A stretch of 60,429 nt of DNA from Bacillota bacterium. GTDB taxonomy: Bacteria; Bacillota; UBA4882; UBA10575. Location: positions 1 to 60,429 of the forward strand of contig DUQR01000001.1 in assembly GCA_012837715.1 (NCBI GenBank), read 5' to 3'. Every line of letters begins with the position of its first letter. Positions within the stretch are counted from its first letter, which is position 1. Under the pieces are notes generated by a model. That model had not been told where the DNA came from. It ran no database searches and worked only from the letters and a program-made list of their open reading frames with translations. Both the position numbers and the translations under genes were made by a program. Shown here one piece after another: positions 7,871-17,854 of the stretch.

Positions 7871-8806
7871 ATGGCGAAGATCGCCCGGCAAATCACGGAG
7901 TTAATCGGTAAAACCCCTCTTTTGGAATTTACCAAGTATAACCGAATTTTAGGGTTAAAAGCCCGCGTCATCGGTAAACTGGAATATTTTAATCCGGCTG
8001 GCAGTGTGAAAGATCGGGTCGGTTACGCGATGATCGTTGCCGCCGAAGAGGCCGGATTACTAAAGAAAGACAGCGTCATCATTGAGCCGACCAGCGGAAA
8101 CACTGGTATCGGCTTGGCTTTCGCGGCGACCGCCCGCGGTTACCGCGTCATCCTAACCATGCCGGAAACGATGAGCCAGGAACGAAGGGCCCTGTTAGCC
8201 GCTTATGGCGCCGAACTGGTGCTTACGCCCGGTGCGGAAGGAATGGCCGGCGCTATTCGGAAAGCCGAAGCATTGGCCGCCCAAATCCCTAACGCCTTCA
8301 TTCCCCAACAATTTAAGAACTTAGCCAACCCGGCCATCCACCGGCAAACGACTGCCGAAGAGATCTGGCAGGACACCGACGGGAAAATCGACCTTTTTGT
8401 GGCCGGAGTCGGTACCGGCGGGACGATCACCGGTGTGGGTGAATTTTTAAAAGCGAGAAAACCAGACGTCGGCATTATCGCCGTCGAACCGGCCGGTTCG
8501 CCCGTCCTTTCCGGCGGCCAGCCGGGTCCCCACCAAATTCAAGGGATCGGCGCCGGTTTTGTCCCGGCCATTCTCAACCGGGCCGTGATCGATGAAGTGC
8601 TTCCCGTTCGAAACGAAGATGCCTTTCGAGCCAGCCGCCGTTTGGCTCAGACCGAAGGTGTCCTCGCCGGCATCTCCTCCGGCGCCGCCCTTCATGCTGC
8701 TACCGAACTAGCCCGAAGGCCGGAACACAACGGCCGTATGATTGTGGTTCTCCTCCCCGATGGTGGCGAACGCTATCTCTCCACGCCCCTTTTCCATGAA
8801 GGTTAA
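7871..8806 (+). CDS. cysK: Cysteine synthase (O-acetylserine sulfhydrylase)
   Basis: A 311-residue PLP enzyme that forms L-cysteine from O-acetylserine and sulfide. The cofactor lysine is K47 in [20 protein letters not shown] (about 74-84) binds the substrate carboxylate, and [12 protein letters not shown] binds the PLP phosphate. Length is typical. It is co-transcribed with the upstream Rrf2 regulator (3-bp gap), and a strong terminator follows. Confidence 0.95.
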   Translation: MAKIARQITELIGKTPLLEFTKYNRILGLKARVIGKLEYFNPAGSVKDRVGYAMIVAAEEAGLLKKDSVIIEPTSGNTGIGLAFAATARGYRVILTMPETMSQERRALLAAYGAELVLTPGAEGMAGAIRKAEALAAQIPNAFIPQQFKNLANPAIHRQTTAEEIWQDTDGKIDLFVAGVGTGGTITGVGEFLKARKPDVGIIAVEPAGSPVLSGGQPGPHQIQGIGAGFVPAILNRAVIDEVLPVRNEDAFRASRRLAQTEGVLAGISSGAALHAATELARRPEHNGRMIVVLLPDGGERYLSTPLFHEG

Positions 8807-8831
8807 TAGCCAGATCTGCGCCGCCAAGACA

Positions 8832-8862
8832 ACGCCACCCGTCTTCTGCGGGTGGCGTTTTT
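8832..8862 (+). terminator. Rho-independent terminator after cysK
   Basis: ACGCCACCC (8832-8840) pairs perfectly with GGGTGGCGT (8850-8858) across a 9-base loop, followed by a short T run. It lies 25 bp after the cysK stop and between convergent genes. Confidence 0.85.
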
Positions 8863-8894
8863 AATAATCAGCCCAGGGCCGGGGAAGAATTGCT

Positions 8895-9932
8895 TTATGA
8901 CAAACGTTCTTCAATCTTAATCGCTGAATCGGGCTCCAAATCCAAAAGGGCATTAATCCGCGGTCCGCTGGAAAACTGGATGGTAATTTTTTTGGCGTTC
9001 ACATCGACGACAACGGCCTCTTCATTCGTGTTTAAAACAACCACACTACCCACCGGGTAGAGCGCAACCGAGGCCGCCATCGCTGCCACAACTTCCGGAT
9101 CATATTTTTCCGGGGCTGATTCCTGCAGTTGCCGGATGGCTTCATGGCTCCATAATGCTTTCTGGTAAACCCGGCCGGTGGTCATCGTTTCATAGGAATC
9201 GGCCACCGCCACAATCTTCCCGTACAGATGAATATCCTTATCGGTGATTCCTTTCGGGTAACCACTACCGTCCATCCGTTCATGATGCTGATAAGCGGTA
9301 TGGGCGACCAAAACAGTTAAATCTCGCGCCGAACGTAAAAGGTGAAAGCCAAAGTTAGTATGTTCCTGGACGGCGGCCATCTCCGCATCGGAAAGGCGTC
9401 GGGGCTGACCGATTATGTTCGGATCAATACAAACCATGCCTATATCATGCAGAAGCGCCCCAGTAGTTAATTCTTTCACTTTATCCCTGGCTAAACCGAG
9501 CTTTTTGCCGATCAGCGCCGAAATAATGCTCACATTAACTGAATGAAGGTAATAATAATTATCATGGTTTTTCAGATCCATCAAGTTATAAAGGACGGTG
9601 GGGTTGGTGAGAATCTCATCCAGGATATAATTGACCACATCACTTACCTGTTTTAAGTTCAATTTTTGGTGCTGGGCGGCTTTGAAAAAAGACTCCTTCA
9701 CTCCATGCAAAGCATCCCGCATGGTTTGGTCACTGATTGGAGCGGTAAAGGTCGTTGCTTTTTCCCCCTCCTCATAAACATAGAGGTGTTGATAACCCAT
9801 CCCTTTTAAACGTGCCAAATATGCTTGGGTCAGTTTAACGCCGTTTGATAACAAAACTTTTCCGTCCCCACTAAAAATTGGTCTGGCAAGATACATATCG
9901 TCCGTGATTTGATCCAATGGCAAATAGCGCAT
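8895..9932 (-). CDS. HD-GYP domain protein, probable cyclic-di-GMP phosphodiesterase
   Basis: A 345-residue cytoplasmic protein. The N-terminal part (about 1-65) resembles the small domain often placed before HD-GYP. The HD-GYP domain covers about 115-300: LLHDIG holds the HD pair at 162-163, and HHERMDGSGYP at 216-226 is the extended GYP motif. Metal ligands look complete, so hydrolysis of cyclic-di-GMP is likely, possibly linked to motility. It is a single gene with a 400-bp leader and no membrane segment. Confidence 0.9.
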   Translation of the reverse strand: MRYLPLDQITDDMYLARPIFSGDGKVLLSNGVKLTQAYLARLKGMGYQHLYVYEEGEKATTFTAPISDQTMRDALHGVKESFFKAAQHQKLNLKQVSDVVNYILDEILTNPTVLYNLMDLKNHDNYYYLHSVNVSIISALIGKKLGLARDKVKELTTGALLHDIGMVCIDPNIIGQPRRLSDAEMAAVQEHTNFGFHLLRSARDLTVLVAHTAYQHHERMDGSGYPKGITDKDIHLYGKIVAVADSYETMTTGRVYQKALWSHEAIRQLQESAPEKYDPEVVAAMAASVALYPVGSVVVLNTNEEAVVVDVNAKKITIQFSSGPRINALLDLEPDSAIKIEERLS

Positions 9933-10332
9933 TCCGTCACCACTTTCCTTCGTTGTAAAACCGGAGCCCTTTTAAAATTCTTCATATAACATCACGTCAG
10001 TTCGGTAAGGAAAAACAGCTGCTTTGATCATCTCGGCTACGTTTGGGGGCGGGAAAACAACCCTTCCCCATCGTTTTTCCGGTCCTTTGTGGTCAAAGGT
10101 CATGCCGCTTCATCGCTTGGCTCCGAAGCATACTCAGCAATCGAATATATTCCGCCCTGCCGCGGTTCCGGCCGGGTCATTTTTTTACAGAGTCCGTTCC
10201 CTCCTTCATGTTTGGGATCAGCATTACCCGTTCTCGACTAAGTATAAATTCGCCAACCTTAACTTTAAATCCTGCTGACTGGTGTTGTTTAGACAGACGC
10301 CATCCCAGGCGGGTCTCGCCAAGGGTTAAAGT
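9933..10332. other. Non-coding region, 400 bp
   Basis: This gap lies between lipA and the HD-GYP gene, both on the minus strand. The two short plus-strand frames (10024-10336) have no ribosome site and no recognisable product. I looked for a cyclic-di-GMP riboswitch upstream of the HD-GYP gene and did not find its conserved elements. No clear terminator for lipA is seen. Confidence 0.4.
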
Positions 10333-11184
10333 TTAATCCCTTACCATCTCGGCAGCCCGATACGAACTACGAACAAAAGGACCGGCGGCCACATGGCGAA
10401 AGCCCAGTTCGAGCCCGATGTCCTGGTAACGCCGAAACTGAGCTGGTGCAACGTATTCTATGACCGGATGATGGTGACGGGACGGCGCCAAATACTGCCC
10501 GATGGTCAATGCCTCACAACCAGCCGCCCTTAGATCTTTAAAGACCTGGACCAGCTCGTCTTCGTTTTCACCCAATCCCACCATGACTCCGGATTTAGTG
10601 TGGATCCGGGGATTAACCGTTTTGGCCTGCCTGAGTAAGGCTAAAGACCGGTGGTAGTCAGCGTCGGGACGGACGGCTGGATAAAGCCGAGGGATGGTCT
10701 CCAGGTTATGATTGAGGACGGTAGGCCTTGCTGTTACCACCGTGGTCAAAGCTGAAACATCACCCTGAAAATCCGGGACCAGAACTTCCACCGTTGTCTC
10801 CGGGTTAATCGCTTTGATCGCGGTGATTACCTTCGCGAAGTGATCAGCTCCGCCGTCCGGTAGATCATCTCTGGTCACGGAAGTAATTACCGCATGTTTT
10901 AACCCCAAGGCGGCCACCGCTTGCGCCACCCGCGCCGGTTCATCCGCAGCCACCCTCTCCGGTCGGCCCTTTCGAATATTGCAAAAAGTGCACCGACGGG
11001 TACAAACCTGCCCTAAAATCAAAAAAGTAGCCGTCTTCCGGCTATAACACTCCATCAGGTTAGGGCAGCCGGCCGCTTGACAGACGGTCGGTAAGGCTAA
11101 CTTGGCCAACAAACGCTCCACCTTAATTTTTCCCTGATTAGCTTGAACCCTTACCTTTAACCACTGGGGTTTCCGTTCTTCCAA
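10333..11184 (-). CDS. lipA: Lipoyl synthase
   Basis: A 283-residue radical SAM enzyme that inserts two sulfurs into protein-bound octanoyl groups to make lipoate. The auxiliary [4Fe-4S] cluster ligands are C35, C40 and C46 (C-x4-C-x5-C), and the radical SAM cluster ligands are C61, C65 and C68 in CTRRCTFC. The C-terminal [10 protein letters not shown] is the family end motif. The start is TTG with GAGGAGGGG five bases upstream. No lipB or lipoate-dependent enzyme is adjacent. An inverted-repeat element (11210-11327) begins 26 bp upstream. Confidence 0.95.
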   Translation of the reverse strand: MEERKPQWLKVRVQANQGKIKVERLLAKLALPTVCQAAGCPNLMECYSRKTATFLILGQVCTRRCTFCNIRKGRPERVAADEPARVAQAVAALGLKHAVITSVTRDDLPDGGADHFAKVITAIKAINPETTVEVLVPDFQGDVSALTTVVTARPTVLNHNLETIPRLYPAVRPDADYHRSLALLRQAKTVNPRIHTKSGVMVGLGENEDELVQVFKDLRAAGCEALTIGQYLAPSRHHHPVIEYVAPAQFRRYQDIGLELGFRHVAAGPFVRSSYRAAEMVRD

Positions 11185-11209
11185 CCATGCCCCTCCTCTA
11201 CTATTGTTC

Positions 11210-11327
11210 TTGCGCGCGGGAAAAACATAAGGATTGGATCTGCACTCTCTATATATTTCGGTCGATCCCGGATAATTTTTTATGAATTTAGCCGCTTTAT
11301 TTCTTAAATTCTTGATCCCGCGCGCAA
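11210..11327. repeat. Divergent member of the intergenic inverted-repeat family (118 bp)
   Basis: TTGCGCGCGGGA (11210-11221) and TCCCGCGCGCAA (11316-11327) are perfect 12-bp inverted arms around an AT-rich interior. Total size equals that of the 45120 and 46336 elements, and the interior holds TATATATTTCGGTC, similar to their centre. Both arms have changed relative to those copies yet remain complementary. The element lies directly upstream of lipA on its strand. Confidence 0.6.
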
Positions 11328-11439
11328 ACGCAAAGGTAATCCCCGTAGATCAGGGAATTGGTTGATTAATTAGCCTATTGGGTCATTTTCGGCAATAAAT
11401 GCTATTCTAAAATAATCAGGCACAGCAACTGTTTCCTTG

Positions 11440-11871
11440 TTAGATCTGGTAGACTTTACTCTCCGGCAATAACTGCACCTGTGAGTCGGCCAGCAGGGCA
11501 ACCGCCCGGTCAATCTCTTCCACCCGGAAGATGACGATCGCCTTCTCCTCCGCTTTACCAACAAAAGCATACATATACTCAATATTAATCGCTTTATCCT
11601 CTAATTCCTGGAGCACGCTGGCCAGGCCGCCGGGTTGATCCGTAACCTCCACCGCGATCACCTCGGTGGCGCGCACGGTAAGCCCTGCTTCCCGCAGCAC
11701 CGTCAAAGCCTTGGACGGCTCATTAACGATCAGACGTAAAATGCCAAAATCGGTGGTATCCGCTAAGGAAAGGGCCCGGATATTGATGGAATTAGCGCCC
11801 AAAATCTTCGTCACCTGGGCCAACCGGCCGCTTGTATTCTCCAAGAAAACCGATATTTGTCTGACTTTCAT
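11440..11871 (-). CDS. Tandem ACT-domain protein partnered with paaK
   Basis: A 143-residue cytoplasmic protein made of two ACT domains (about 3-68 and 70-140). The first contains [20 protein letters not shown] and the second [20 protein letters not shown], both with the usual Gly-containing ligand turn. ACT domains bind amino acids, so this is likely an aromatic amino acid sensor or a regulatory partner of the ligase gene 65 bp upstream, with which it shares strand and T-box leader. Similar ACT proteins often sit beside paaK in anaerobic Bacillota. It has no catalytic domain. Confidence 0.85.
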   Translation of the reverse strand: MKVRQISVFLENTSGRLAQVTKILGANSINIRALSLADTTDFGILRLIVNEPSKALTVLREAGLTVRATEVIAVEVTDQPGGLASVLQELEDKAINIEYMYAFVGKAEEKAIVIFRVEEIDRAVALLADSQVQLLPESKVYQI

Positions 11872-11936
11872 ACTCTCCCCCCTTAATCCAATTTTAACAA
11901 TTTAATTTTACTATAGAAGATCGGGAGAAACAATCA

Positions 11937-13238
11937 TCAACCGTAAAGATTCCGCTTATCAATTACGCGCTGGGCTTTCCCCTCGCTCCGGGGAATGGTC
12001 TTCGGCTCCACCAGTTTCACCCGGACACTGATTCCTAAAGTGCTTTCAATCCGTTGCCTAATCTTGGCGCCCAATTCTTCCAGTTTCCGGACCTCACTGG
12101 CAAACAACGCTTCCGAGACTTCAATCCGGACCTCCAGGTCATCCAGGTTTCCGATCCGGTCAACTACCAATTGATAGTGGGGGGCGGTGTCGCCATTCTC
12201 CAGTAAGACCGTTTCGATCTGTGACGGGAAAACATTAACGCCCCTGATAATTAACATGTCATCAGTCCGCCCCAGAATACGGTGCATCCGTTTCACGGTA
12301 CGCCCACAGACACAGGGTTCCGCATACAAAAGGCTGAGGTCTTTGGTCCGGTAGCGGATTAACGGAAAGGCTTCTTTAGTTAAGGTGGTAAAGACCAACT
12401 CCCCTTTTTCCCCATCGGGAAGAGGGCGTTCGGTCTGGGGGTCGATCACTTCGGCCAGGAAATGGTCTTCGGCGATATGGAGTCCGTTCTGTTCCTGGCA
12501 TTCAATGGCCACCCCCGGACCAATAATCTCGGAAAGACCGTAAATATCATAGGCTTTGATCCCGTATTGGTCTTCGATCCGTTTCCGGATCGGCTCCGAC
12601 CAAGGTTCAGCCCCAAAAATCCCGGCTTTGATCGGTAACGAGTGCAGGTCGATCCCTTCTTCGGCGGCAACTTCCGCCATGTATAAAGCGTAAGACGGTG
12701 TACAAGCCACCATGGTCACTCCGAAATCTTGCATCACCTGTAACTGCCGTTTCGTATTTCCGCCGGAAGTCGGAATCACCATGGCCCCGATCAACTCGGC
12801 CCCGTAGTGGACACCCAGTCCACCGGTGAATAAACCATAACCATAGGCCACCTGGATCCGGTCATGTCGGCCCCCGCCGGCGCTGGCAATACTCCGGGCC
12901 ATTACTTCCGCCCATACGCCCAGGTCATTTTTGGTGTAACCCACCACCGTCATCTTCCCCGTGGTTCCCGAAGAAGCATGAATCCGCACCACCTCGTCGG
13001 AGTCAGTGGCAAATAAGCCAAAGGGGTAATTTTCACGGAGATCATCCTTCGTCGTAAAGGGAAAGTATTGCAAATCATCTAGACTCTGCAGATCGTCAGG
13101 GATGATTCCTGCCGCCTCCATCTTCCCCCGGTAAAAGGAAACATGCTTATAAACCCGTTCAATCGTAGCTCTTAACCTTTTTAATTGTAGTTCCTGGCGC
13201 CGATTATGGGCCATACTTTCGTATTCTGGACTCCACAT
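11937..13238 (-). CDS. paaK: Phenylacetate-CoA ligase (AMP-forming)
   Basis: A 433-residue adenylate-forming enzyme that makes phenylacetyl-CoA, or a related arylacetyl-CoA, from the acid, ATP and Co[16 protein letters not shown] (about 89-103) is the P-loop-like motif, DIYGLSEI is the A5-type motif, and [21 protein letters not shown] (about 323-343) carries the hinge. Length is typical of the short PaaK form. The chosen ATG at 13238 follows AAGGAG; a TTG just upstream is less likely. A T-box leader with a Phe-type specifier precedes it, which argues for a role in phenylalanine supply. The ACT-domain gene follows. Confidence 0.92.
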   Translation of the reverse strand: MWSPEYESMAHNRRQELQLKRLRATIERVYKHVSFYRGKMEAAGIIPDDLQSLDDLQYFPFTTKDDLRENYPFGLFATDSDEVVRIHASSGTTGKMTVVGYTKNDLGVWAEVMARSIASAGGGRHDRIQVAYGYGLFTGGLGVHYGAELIGAMVIPTSGGNTKRQLQVMQDFGVTMVACTPSYALYMAEVAAEEGIDLHSLPIKAGIFGAEPWSEPIRKRIEDQYGIKAYDIYGLSEIIGPGVAIECQEQNGLHIAEDHFLAEVIDPQTERPLPDGEKGELVFTTLTKEAFPLIRYRTKDLSLLYAEPCVCGRTVKRMHRILGRTDDMLIIRGVNVFPSQIETVLLENGDTAPHYQLVVDRIGNLDDLEVRIEVSEALFASEVRKLEELGAKIRQRIESTLGISVRVKLVEPKTIPRSEGKAQRVIDKRNLYG

Positions 13239-13261
13239 CAAACGATCACTCCTTCTCTTGC

Positions 13262-13560
13262 TTATTAAAAAAAGCCTTCCGTCTCTTGCGAGACGAAAGG
13301 CTTAGCTTCCGCGGTACCACTACGCTTACTAAAAAGTCACTTTCCACCACGGGGACGAAGAGCTTCCTCCCGATGGCTGTTCGCTGGTAACGGTGGAACA
13401 AACCCGGCCACAACCTACCACCTGTCTTAACCCAGGCTTCAGTCGGCAACTCCAAGGAGAACTTCACCCTGGCCATCGGGGCCTCTCTTCCACCGGCAGA
13501 GGCTCGCTCGACCCTACCTCCGGGGCTACTCTTCCTCTTCCTTGTTCTTAGAAAATAATT
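13262..13560 (-). promoter_or_regulatory. T-box leader, Phe-type specifier, controlling paaK and the ACT gene
   Basis: On the minus strand the T-box sequence GTGGTACCGCGG is at 13309-13320, just before a terminator at 13266-13303. Stem I carries AGTA (13527-13530) in the 5' side of the specifier loop and GTGAAG-TTC-TCCTTGGAG on the 3' side. GCCC (13524-13527 region) pairs with GGGT above the loop, and GAGGA pairs with TCCTT below it, placing TTC (13459-13461) as the specifier codon, Phe. The T-box variable base is T (TGGT), matching a tRNA with discriminator A, as tRNA-Phe has. Uncharged tRNA-Phe would therefore allow readthrough into paaK. Confidence 0.85.
13266..13303 (-). terminator. T-box leader terminator
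   Basis: On the minus strand AAGCCTTTCGTCTC pairs with GAGACGGAAGGCTT across a GCAA tetraloop, followed by seven or more T. It competes with the antiterminator formed by the T-box sequence directly 5' of it. Confidence 0.9.
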
Positions 13561-13566
13561 AATCGC

Positions 13567-13595
13567 ATTATACCATAACATAAGTCGGTCGGCAA
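13567..13595 (-). promoter_or_regulatory. Promoter of the T-box-paaK-ACT transcript
   Basis: TTGCCG (13590-13595) and TATAAT (13567-13572) are spaced by exactly 17 bp on the minus strand, between the thrC stop and Stem I of the T-box leader. This shows that paaK has its own transcript apart from thrC. Confidence 0.75.
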
Positions 13596-13600
13596 GAGAT

Positions 13601-15100
13601 TTATTGGTCTAAAATTTTCCGGACCGTCTCCGCCATCGCCTCCGGTTCAATCACCCGGCGGTGACGGATGGGTTTTTCCTTGAGGGAAGACAACCCCGGC
13701 GGAACCGGAACGCCGCTTGCCGCTGACAACTTCTCCATCAGGACAAATTCATCGGTCTGCTCCGCCACCTCCGGGCTGAAGAGCGCAGCGGCTACCCCCC
13801 GGTTAAACTTGAAGGGACTGGCCGTCGCTGCAATGACCACCGGTCGCCGGTCCCCGGTGGCTTCCTGGTAATCTTCATACACCTTGTACCCCACCGCCGT
13901 GTGGGGATCAATTAAATAGTGATAACGGTCATAAACCGCTTTGATTGCCGCGGTGGTCTCCCTTTCCGAAGCAAAGCCGGCCCAAAAGTTCTCTTCCAGA
14001 CTGGCCTTTTCTTCGGCGGTCAACCGGTAACTCCCGTCCCGGCGCAATTGGTCCATATAGGCTGCGACCAGACGGGGATCTTCCCCCACCAGCTCGTAAA
14101 GGAGGCGTTCCAGATTGCTGGAGACCAGAATATCCATGGACGGTGAGATCGTCTGGTAAAAATGGCGGTTCCGGTTATACACGCCGGTCCGGATAAAATC
14201 GGTCAGGACATTATTCTGGTTGGAGGCGCAGATTAATTTATGGATGGGCAAACCCAACTTTTTTCCGTAGTAGGCGGCAAGGATATTGCCAAAGTTGCCG
14301 GTGGGAACCACCACATTAAAGGTCTCCCCCGGGGCGAGCGCCTGCTGACGGAGGAGCTCCGCCCAAGCTTTAAAGTAGTAGACCAGCTGCGGAACCAAGC
14401 GTCCCCAGTTAATGGAGTTGGCGGAGGAAAAACTTTTCCCGGCCGCCGCCATTTCCTCCCGGAAGCGCCCATCCGCTAACAGGGCTTTGACACCGGCTTG
14501 AGCCTGGTCGAAATTGCCACGCACACCCACTACAAAGGTGTTGCGTCCTTCCTGGGTGATCATCTGCCGTTTCTGGACGGTGCTGACTCCGTCTTCTGGA
14601 AAGAAAACGATCACTTTGGTCCCGGGCACATCCCGAAACCCCTCCAGCGCCGCTTTTCCCGTATCGCCGGAGGTCGCCACTAAAAGAACCAGCTCCTGTC
14701 GGCGTTGGCTTTTTTCGGCCGCCACCCCTAAAAGATGGGGCAGAAGCTGCAAGGCTAGATCTTTAAACGCGCAGGTTGGTCCATGCCATAACTCCAAAAA
14801 GCCCAGGTTTTCCCCGACCATCGCCACCGGGGTGACGGCGGGGGTATCAAATTGTTCCCCATAGGCTTTCTTGATACAAGCCGCCAACTCTTGCCGGGTG
14901 TAATCGGTAAGGAACAAACCTAGGATAACGCTGGCCAGTTCTTGATAATTCCAGTCGGTAATCGTCTTAACCAGGGTTTCCGGCGCCACCGGGAAAGATT
15001 CCGGTAAGAAAAGACCACCGTCGGGCGCCAGCCCGTTTAAGAAGGCTTCCCCTACGGTCACCGGTCCGCTCCGCCCCCGCGTGCTAATGTATCTCATCAT
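13601..15100 (-). CDS. thrC: Threonine synthase
   Basis: A protein of about 499 residues that converts O-phosphohomoserine to L-threonine with PLP. The cofactor lysine is in WHGPTCAFKD (about K113), and the N-terminal YISTRG and APDGGLFLP are family motifs. The length and this motif match the longer (E. coli-like) threonine synthase class rather than the short ThrC of Bacillus. The start is taken at MMRYIST because GGGGAG precedes it by four bases; a frame upstream adds eight residues. No other threonine genes are adjacent. Confidence 0.93.
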   Translation of the reverse strand: MMRYISTRGRSGPVTVGEAFLNGLAPDGGLFLPESFPVAPETLVKTITDWNYQELASVILGLFLTDYTRQELAACIKKAYGEQFDTPAVTPVAMVGENLGFLELWHGPTCAFKDLALQLLPHLLGVAAEKSQRRQELVLLVATSGDTGKAALEGFRDVPGTKVIVFFPEDGVSTVQKRQMITQEGRNTFVVGVRGNFDQAQAGVKALLADGRFREEMAAAGKSFSSANSINWGRLVPQLVYYFKAWAELLRQQALAPGETFNVVVPTGNFGNILAAYYGKKLGLPIHKLICASNQNNVLTDFIRTGVYNRNRHFYQTISPSMDILVSSNLERLLYELVGEDPRLVAAYMDQLRRDGSYRLTAEEKASLEENFWAGFASERETTAAIKAVYDRYHYLIDPHTAVGYKVYEDYQEATGDRRPVVIAATASPFKFNRGVAAALFSPEVAEQTDEFVLMEKLSAASGVPVPPGLSSLKEKPIRHRRVIEPEAMAETVRKILDQ

Positions 15101-15176
15101 ATCTCCCCGTTTTCTCTCAATCATTTCATCAACAGGTAAAAACCCTTCCTTCTTTGTTGAGCAGGGCTAAATAGCG

Positions 15177-15211
15177 AAAAAGCCCAGAAGAACAGGTTCT
15201 GCTTGGGCTTT
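15177..15211 (-). terminator. Terminator after yajC
   Basis: AAAGCCCA pairs with TGGGCTTT with an inner AGAAC/GTTCT helix. On the minus strand it ends in TTTTT about 30 bp after the yajC stop, separating the queA-tgt-yajC group from thrC. Confidence 0.8.
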
Positions 15212-15240
15212 CCTCACTTTTGAAGGTAGTAAGCTTTGGG

Positions 15241-15549
15241 TTATTCTCCCTTCACCCGGGAGACCGAACCCTTCGTGAGCTTAATCTCAACTTTATCGGC
15301 GATCCGTAGACGGATATCTTCCTCGCCCAGTTCCGTAATTTCACCGTGGATGCCACCGATCGTGACTATCTTATCCCCTTTTTTCAAGGCATTCAGCATT
15401 TCCATCCGTTTTTTCTGTTGTTTCCGCTGGGGAAGAATCATAATCACCCAGAAAATACCAAGCAACAAAAACATCCAGATCAGCGATGTAACCGAACCGC
15501 CTTGGGGAGCTGCCGGCGCCTGTAACGCGAAGGCCGCGAGACAAGTCAT
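15241..15549 (-). CDS. yajC: Preprotein translocase subunit YajC
   Basis: A 102-residue membrane protein with one N-terminal transmembrane helix (about 18-38) followed by the conserved cytoplasmic part, PQRKQQKKRMEMLNALKKGD and VTIGGIHGEI. It associates with SecDF and the Sec translocon. It follows tgt as in many bacteria, but secD and secF, its common downstream partners, lie 27 kb away at 42.3-44.8 kb. The ATG follows AGGAGG. Confidence 0.93.
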   Translation of the reverse strand: MTCLAAFALQAPAAPQGGSVTSLIWMFLLLGIFWVIMILPQRKQQKKRMEMLNALKKGDKIVTIGGIHGEITELGEEDIRLRIADKVEIKLTKGSVSRVKGE

Positions 15550-15623
15550 TAAACATAACCTCCTTCGTAGTAAAAGATCGTAGTATAGTATACCACAAGA
15601 AGGAAAAAAATCCTACACTAGAT

Positions 15624-16766
<1,143 letters not shown>

Positions 16767-17798
16767 CTAAATAATGAGCATGGCATCGCCAAAACTAAAA
16801 AAGCGGTACCGTTCTTTGATTGCTTCCCGGTAGGCGGCCAGAATCAATTCCCGCCCGGCAAAAGCGGAGACCAACATTAGCAGGGTAGAACGGGGCAGAT
16901 GAAAATTGGTGACTAAACCATCCACCACCTTAAACTGGTAACCCGGATAGATAAAAATATCCGTCCTTCCTTCCCCCGCCCGCACCGTCCCGTCAGGTTG
17001 GGCCATGGTCTCTAAAGCCCGGACCGAAGTGGTGCCGATGGCAATCACCCGGTGGCCGTCGGCTTTCGTTTGGGCGATGGCCTGGGCCAAATCGGAACTG
17101 ATTTGGAAAGCTTCTTCATGCATCTGATGGTCTTCGACCGTTTCCGCTTGCACCGGACGGAAGGTGCCCAAACCCACATGGAGGGTGAGGTAACCGGTCT
17201 TCACCCCGGCTGCTTTGATCTTCGCCAGTAAATCCGGGGTAAAATGCAGGCCGGCGGTGGGCGCCGCCACCGAGCCTTCCTGTCGCGCGTAAACCGTTTG
17301 GTAGCGGTCCAGGTTATGTAAGGGCGTTTTAATGTAAGGTGGAAGCGGGACTTCGCCCAGTTTAAAAAGGGCTGCCCGCAGATCGGCCCCTTGCCGGTTA
17401 AACCTTAGGATCCGGCCGCCAAAAGGAGTCCGTTCGGTAGCCACCGCGGTTAACTCTCCCGCAGCGCCAAAAACCAGGGTCTGCCCAGGCGGAACTTTCC
17501 GTCCCGGCCGCACCAGAACTTCCCATTGGTCGGCATGCTGTTGGGTGAGTAAAAGGACTTCAACTTTACCCCCGCCGGGAGTACGCCGCCCCCATAAGCG
17601 GGCGGGAATGACCCGGGTATCGTTGAAAACCATCAGATCACCCGGTTGCAACCAATTAAGAATTTGGGGAAACATCCGGTGCTGGTAGGTTCCGGTGGTT
17701 TTCTCCACCACCAGCAAACGGGAGTGATCCCTCTTGGGGAGGGGTTCCTGGGCAATTAACTCCTCCGGTAATTCGTAATCAAAGTCGGATACTTGCAA
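16767..17798 (-). CDS. queA: S-adenosylmethionine:tRNA ribosyltransferase-isomerase
   Basis: A 343-residue enzyme that transfers and isomerises the ribosyl group of SAM onto preQ1-tRNA, giving epoxyqueuosine. FDYELPEELIAQEPLPKRD at the N-terminus, VFNDTRVIPARL, and APTAGLHFT are family signatures. Length is normal. It acts after Tgt, whose gene is immediately downstream, and the two are very likely co-transcribed. Confidence 0.96.
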   Translation of the reverse strand: MQVSDFDYELPEELIAQEPLPKRDHSRLLVVEKTTGTYQHRMFPQILNWLQPGDLMVFNDTRVIPARLWGRRTPGGGKVEVLLLTQQHADQWEVLVRPGRKVPPGQTLVFGAAGELTAVATERTPFGGRILRFNRQGADLRAALFKLGEVPLPPYIKTPLHNLDRYQTVYARQEGSVAAPTAGLHFTPDLLAKIKAAGVKTGYLTLHVGLGTFRPVQAETVEDHQMHEEAFQISSDLAQAIAQTKADGHRVIAIGTTSVRALETMAQPDGTVRAGEGRTDIFIYPGYQFKVVDGLVTNFHLPRSTLLMLVSAFAGRELILAAYREAIKERYRFFSFGDAMLII

Positions 17799-17854
17799 GT
17801 TTGACGCCCCTTCAGTGTCGATAACTTTTTACGCTAATAATAAAGCACTGATGC

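Noticed and set aside
9933-10332. Possible cyclic-di-GMP riboswitch before the HD-GYP gene
   Set aside because: The conserved loop and receptor elements of the known classes are not present on the coding strand.
10024-10336. Plus-strand frames in the gap between the HD-GYP gene and lipA
   Set aside because: Two overlapping frames with no start signal and no plausible protein.
13441-13450. GAC in GCCGACTGAAG as the T-box specifier (Asp)
   Set aside because: It lies outside the better-supported specifier loop, and tRNA-Asp has discriminator G, which would need TGGC in the T-box rather than the TGGT seen.
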